Assembly (NCBI GenBank): GCA_004557825.1
Contig: SFFL01000017.1
Span: 1 to 41,433 of the forward strand
From: Bacteroidales bacterium
GTDB lineage: Bacteria; Bacteroidota; Bacteroidia; Bacteroidales; Muribaculaceae
Length of the DNA stretch: 41,433 bases
Direction of reading: 5' to 3'
Position numbers and translations under genes: made by a program. The notes under the pieces were generated by a model, which had not been told where the DNA came from, did not search any database, and saw only the letters and a list, made by a program, of their open reading frames with translations. Every line of letters begins with the position of its first letter. The first letter of the stretch is position 1. Shown in pieces: positions 39,191-41,433 of the stretch.

Positions 39191-40834
39191 AATTTGCGCC
39201 AGTACTACCCGGAGCACCATCGTGACGGGGTAGACAGTGGCGTAGATGACAGCTGCGCTGTCGCCCGGGAGGGTGCCGTTGATGTAGTCGAGCGCCATCG
39301 GATTGGCCATAGCGCCGCAAAGCATACCGGATGCGCGGCCGAAATCCACTTTGCACCAGCGCATAGTCACCGGTGCCATAATCAGCACGGGTATCATAGT
39401 AATCAGGAAACCAAGACCAATCCAGAGCATACCGTCGGCGCGCATAATCGTGTCGAGGAATCCGGCACCGGCATCCAGGCCGAGGCAGGCCAGGAAGAGC
39501 GACAGACCTATGCCTCGGAGCATCAGGTTGGCCGAGCGAGTGGTGTAGGTGACCAGATGGAAGTTCGGGCCGAAGCGCCCTACAAGTATTCCGACAATCA
39601 TAGGACCACCGGCCAAACCGATTTTCACCGGGGTGTCGAGCCCGGGAAGCATAATGGGGATGGCGCCGAGAATCAGGCCGAGCACCAGACCGATGAAGAT
39701 GGCGGCGAGGTTCGGATCCTTCAGGTCGGCGTCGGTGTTGCCGAGAAGTTTTGCTACCTCGTCGATTGCTTCCTGACGCCCCACCACGGTAAGGCGGTCG
39801 CCCAGTTGCAGCACAAGGTCGGGTGTGGCGAGCAGCTGCACACCGGCGCGCATCACGCGGGAAATATTTATGCCATAACTGTTGCGCAGGTGCAGCGAGC
39901 CGAGTTTGCGGCCGTTGATACCAGGCTTGGAGATTACGACGTGGCGCGATACGAGCGTAGAGTCGATGGCGTTCCAGTCAATGTCGTCACGGTTCCAGTC
40001 CTTTTCCTCCTGAGTGCCGAAGACCATACGCAGCTCGGGCGCTTCGGTGTCGGTGGTGATGGCCAGCAGACGGTCGCCCTCATGGAGTACCGTATGCGAG
40101 TCGGGCACAACCACTTTCTTGTTGTGCCATAGGCGCGAAATCACGAAGTGACAGTGTGCTATCTCAACAATCTGCTTGATTGACATACCGAAAATTGCAG
40201 GATTGGAGATGCGGAAGGTGGCGATGTAGGTGTGATTGGCTTCATCGCTCTCGGGGCGCGGCATGTCGCAGGGGCGCACAAAGAGTCGGCGGATGATGAT
40301 GAGGGCGATGATTACGCCAATCACGCCTAACGGGTAGGTGACGGCGCAACCGAGTGCGGCATCCTGCACTGACTGGCCTAACTGCGCGAGCGACTGCTGA
40401 GCGGCGCCTAAGGCGGGGGTGTTGGTGGTGGCGCCGGCGAGCACACCGGCCATATCGCCGATGTTCTGGCCTGGAATGAAGCTGAAGGCAATGGCCATAG
40501 CCGTGCCTAACAGAATCACTACGATGCAGAGGAGATTAAGGCGCACGCCTCCGGTGCGGAAGGTATTGAAGAAGCCGGGGCCGACTTTCAGACCAAGTTC
40601 GTAGACAAATAGGGCCAGACCGAAGTTTTCGGCGTAGGCGAGCATAGCGGGGTCGATGGCCAGCCCGAGGTGACCTGCAAGGATGCCGGCGAAAAATACG
40701 AATGCCACACCAAGCGACACGCCGCGAAATCGCAGTTTGCCCAGGCCGAGACCTACGGCAATAATCAGCGACAGCACAATAAGCGCCTGCAGAGGAGTCT
40801 GCTCCGTGAAAAGATTATTAAGCCACTGCATCAT
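39170..40834 (-). CDS. AspT/YidE-type transporter with RCK_C domains
   Basis: A 554-residue inner-membrane protein of the AspT/YidE/YbjL antiporter family; the substrate is unknown. About five hydrophobic helices (from residue 14 to about 185) are followed by two cytoplasmic TrkA-C (RCK_C) domains, roughly residues 205-370 (IKQIVEIAHCHFVISRLWH, VLHEGDRLLAITTDTEA, and VLQLGDRLTVVGRQEAIDEV), then a second membrane half. The duplicated GALGAA-like and GPMIVGILVGRFGP segments fit the family. The 3' end overlaps a 28-bp tandem repeat. It lies 12 bp after the sugar transferase gene. Confidence 0.88.
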   Translation of the reverse strand: MMQWLNNLFTEQTPLQALIVLSLIIAVGLGLGKLRFRGVSLGVAFVFFAGILAGHLGLAIDPAMLAYAENFGLALFVYELGLKVGPGFFNTFRTGGVRLNLLCIVVILLGTAMAIAFSFIPGQNIGDMAGVLAGATTNTPALGAAQQSLAQLGQSVQDAALGCAVTYPLGVIGVIIALIIIRRLFVRPCDMPRPESDEANHTYIATFRISNPAIFGMSIKQIVEIAHCHFVISRLWHNKKVVVPDSHTVLHEGDRLLAITTDTEAPELRMVFGTQEEKDWNRDDIDWNAIDSTLVSRHVVISKPGINGRKLGSLHLRNSYGINISRVMRAGVQLLATPDLVLQLGDRLTVVGRQEAIDEVAKLLGNTDADLKDPNLAAIFIGLVLGLILGAIPIMLPGLDTPVKIGLAGGPMIVGILVGRFGPNFHLVTYTTRSANLMLRGIGLSLFLACLGLDAGAGFLDTIMRADGMLWIGLGFLITMIPVLIMAPVTMRWCKVDFGRASGMLCGAMANPMALDYINGTLPGDSAAVIYATVYPVTMVLRVVLAQIIVLTFS

Positions 40835-40846
40835 TAAGCCACTGCA

Positions 40847-41428
40847 TCAGAGTTTGAAAGTGACGATACGCCAAATGGTGAGAAACAGAATTTTGATATC
40901 GAGCCAGATTGAGAATTTGTCGATATACTCAAGATCGGCATTGACCCTTTTGGCCATATTCTCCACTTCGGGAGTGGGGCCGCGGAACCCTTCGACTTGT
41001 GCCAAGCCTGTCAGGCCGGGGCGCATATCGTGGCGACGCATATAATCGGGAATCCGTGTGGAATAGAAATCGGTGTGAACCAGCATGTGGGGGCGCGGAC
41101 CTATCACCGACATATCGCCTACGAGAATGTTGACAAACTGTGGAAGCTCGTCGAGCGATGTGCGGCGCAGGATTCTGCCAATCGGAGTGATGCGGGGGTC
41201 GTTGGCGTTGGCCTGGGCGGTGTCGGCCTCCGGGTTGATGTACATCGAGCGGAATTTAAGCAGCTCGAAAGTGCGCCCTTTGTAACCGGTGCGCTTCTGA
41301 CGGAAGAATATGCCTCCGGGCGATGTGACCAGAATCCATATAGCAATCACCAGCCAAAGCGGTGTGAGGACCACGATGGCTGTCAGTGCAAAAAATATGT
41401 CGAATATACGTTTGAGTGCTTTTTGCAT
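40847..41428 (-). CDS. Undecaprenyl-phosphate sugar phosphotransferase
   Basis: Starts the assembly of a polysaccharide or glycan by putting a sugar phosphate on undecaprenyl phosphate. The 193-residue protein has one N-terminal membrane helix (about 10-33), then FFRQKRTGYKGRTFELLKFR, the SLDELPQFVNILVGDMSVIG motif followed by PRPH, and MRPGLTGLAQVEGFRG, all typical of the short PglC/WcaJ-like catalytic core. The ATG at 41426-41428 is complete, just inside the window. The gene upstream lies beyond the window, so its polysaccharide cluster cannot be seen. The sugar specificity is not readable. Confidence 0.93.
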   Translation of the reverse strand: MQKALKRIFDIFFALTAIVVLTPLWLVIAIWILVTSPGGIFFRQKRTGYKGRTFELLKFRSMYINPEADTAQANANDPRITPIGRILRRTSLDELPQFVNILVGDMSVIGPRPHMLVHTDFYSTRIPDYMRRHDMRPGLTGLAQVEGFRGPTPEVENMAKRVNADLEYIDKFSIWLDIKILFLTIWRIVTFKL

Positions 41429-41433
41429 TGTGT

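Overview
The window is 41.4 kb of moderately GC-rich chromosome from a member of the Bacteroidota, most likely order Bacteroidales and plausibly a Muribaculaceae-type gut anaerobe. Reasons: several genes are preceded by the Bacteroidetes promoter (TTTG, 20 nt, TAnnTTTG) and none by an obvious Shine-Dalgarno; the sulfatase is of the Ser type; there is a C10 peptidase, a fused 2-oxoacid:ferredoxin oxidoreductase alpha subunit, a viroplasmin-type RNase H, a DUF3822-rsmD pair and a five-helix fumarate reductase cytochrome b. The family-level placement is inference from gene style, not from a marker gene. There is no prophage, CRISPR array or complete transposon. Apart from a possible IS fragment at the left edge, this looks like core chromosome.

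Layout. Bases 1-257 hold a possible IS remnant and a nested palindrome. From 258 to 8569 all genes read leftward: a Ser-type sulfatase, a Tat-exported PHP/DUF3604-like protein and a ROK sugar kinase (a likely operon for a sulfated sugar), then an Lrp-type regulator, a glycosyltransferase, an NAD-dependent epimerase, a small membrane protein and a sirtuin. From 8717 to 13990, also leftward: lpxB, a thioredoxin-like lipid-exported or periplasmic protein, ribonuclease Z and a secreted C10 protease. A 371-bp divergent promoter region follows, then rightward frdCAB (quinol:fumarate reductase) and an AlkD-like repair gene. Leftward trkH, trkA (K+ uptake) and a polyprenyl diphosphate synthase come next.

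From 23184 to 30111 the genes read rightward: korA-korB (2-oxoglutarate/2-oxoacid:ferredoxin oxidoreductase), a DUF4190 membrane protein with a Gln/Gly/Tyr-rich tail, mscL, aroK, a divergent alanine-dehydrogenase-like protein and rnhA. A leftward TPR protein follows. Rightward again: manC, a NapH/NapG-like polyferredoxin, thyA, folA, tRNA-Arg(CCU), an Ig-like lipoprotein, a DUF3822 protein and rsmD. The window closes with a leftward AspT/YidE-type transporter and an undecaprenyl-phosphate sugar transferase.

Physiology. frdCAB and korAB fit an anaerobe that ends fermentation in succinate and uses ferredoxin-linked 2-oxoacid chemistry. The sulfatase cluster fits growth on host or dietary sulfated glycans. 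lpxB, manC, the glycosyltransferase, the epimerase and the sugar transferase serve the cell envelope.

The most unusual signal is not a gene. Many intergenic gaps, including all three convergent gene junctions, are filled by short tandem repeats of 17-28 bp whose sequence differs at every locus, often starting at or inside a stop codon. In addition, one 9-bp motif (TTAGCTAAT-like, built on the palindrome TTAGCTAA) recurs as arrays at four gene 3' ends. Other points: a regularly spaced six-cysteine tail on FrdC, a cysteine-free sirtuin, and an alanine-dehydrogenase relative lacking its catalytic and dinucleotide-binding residues.
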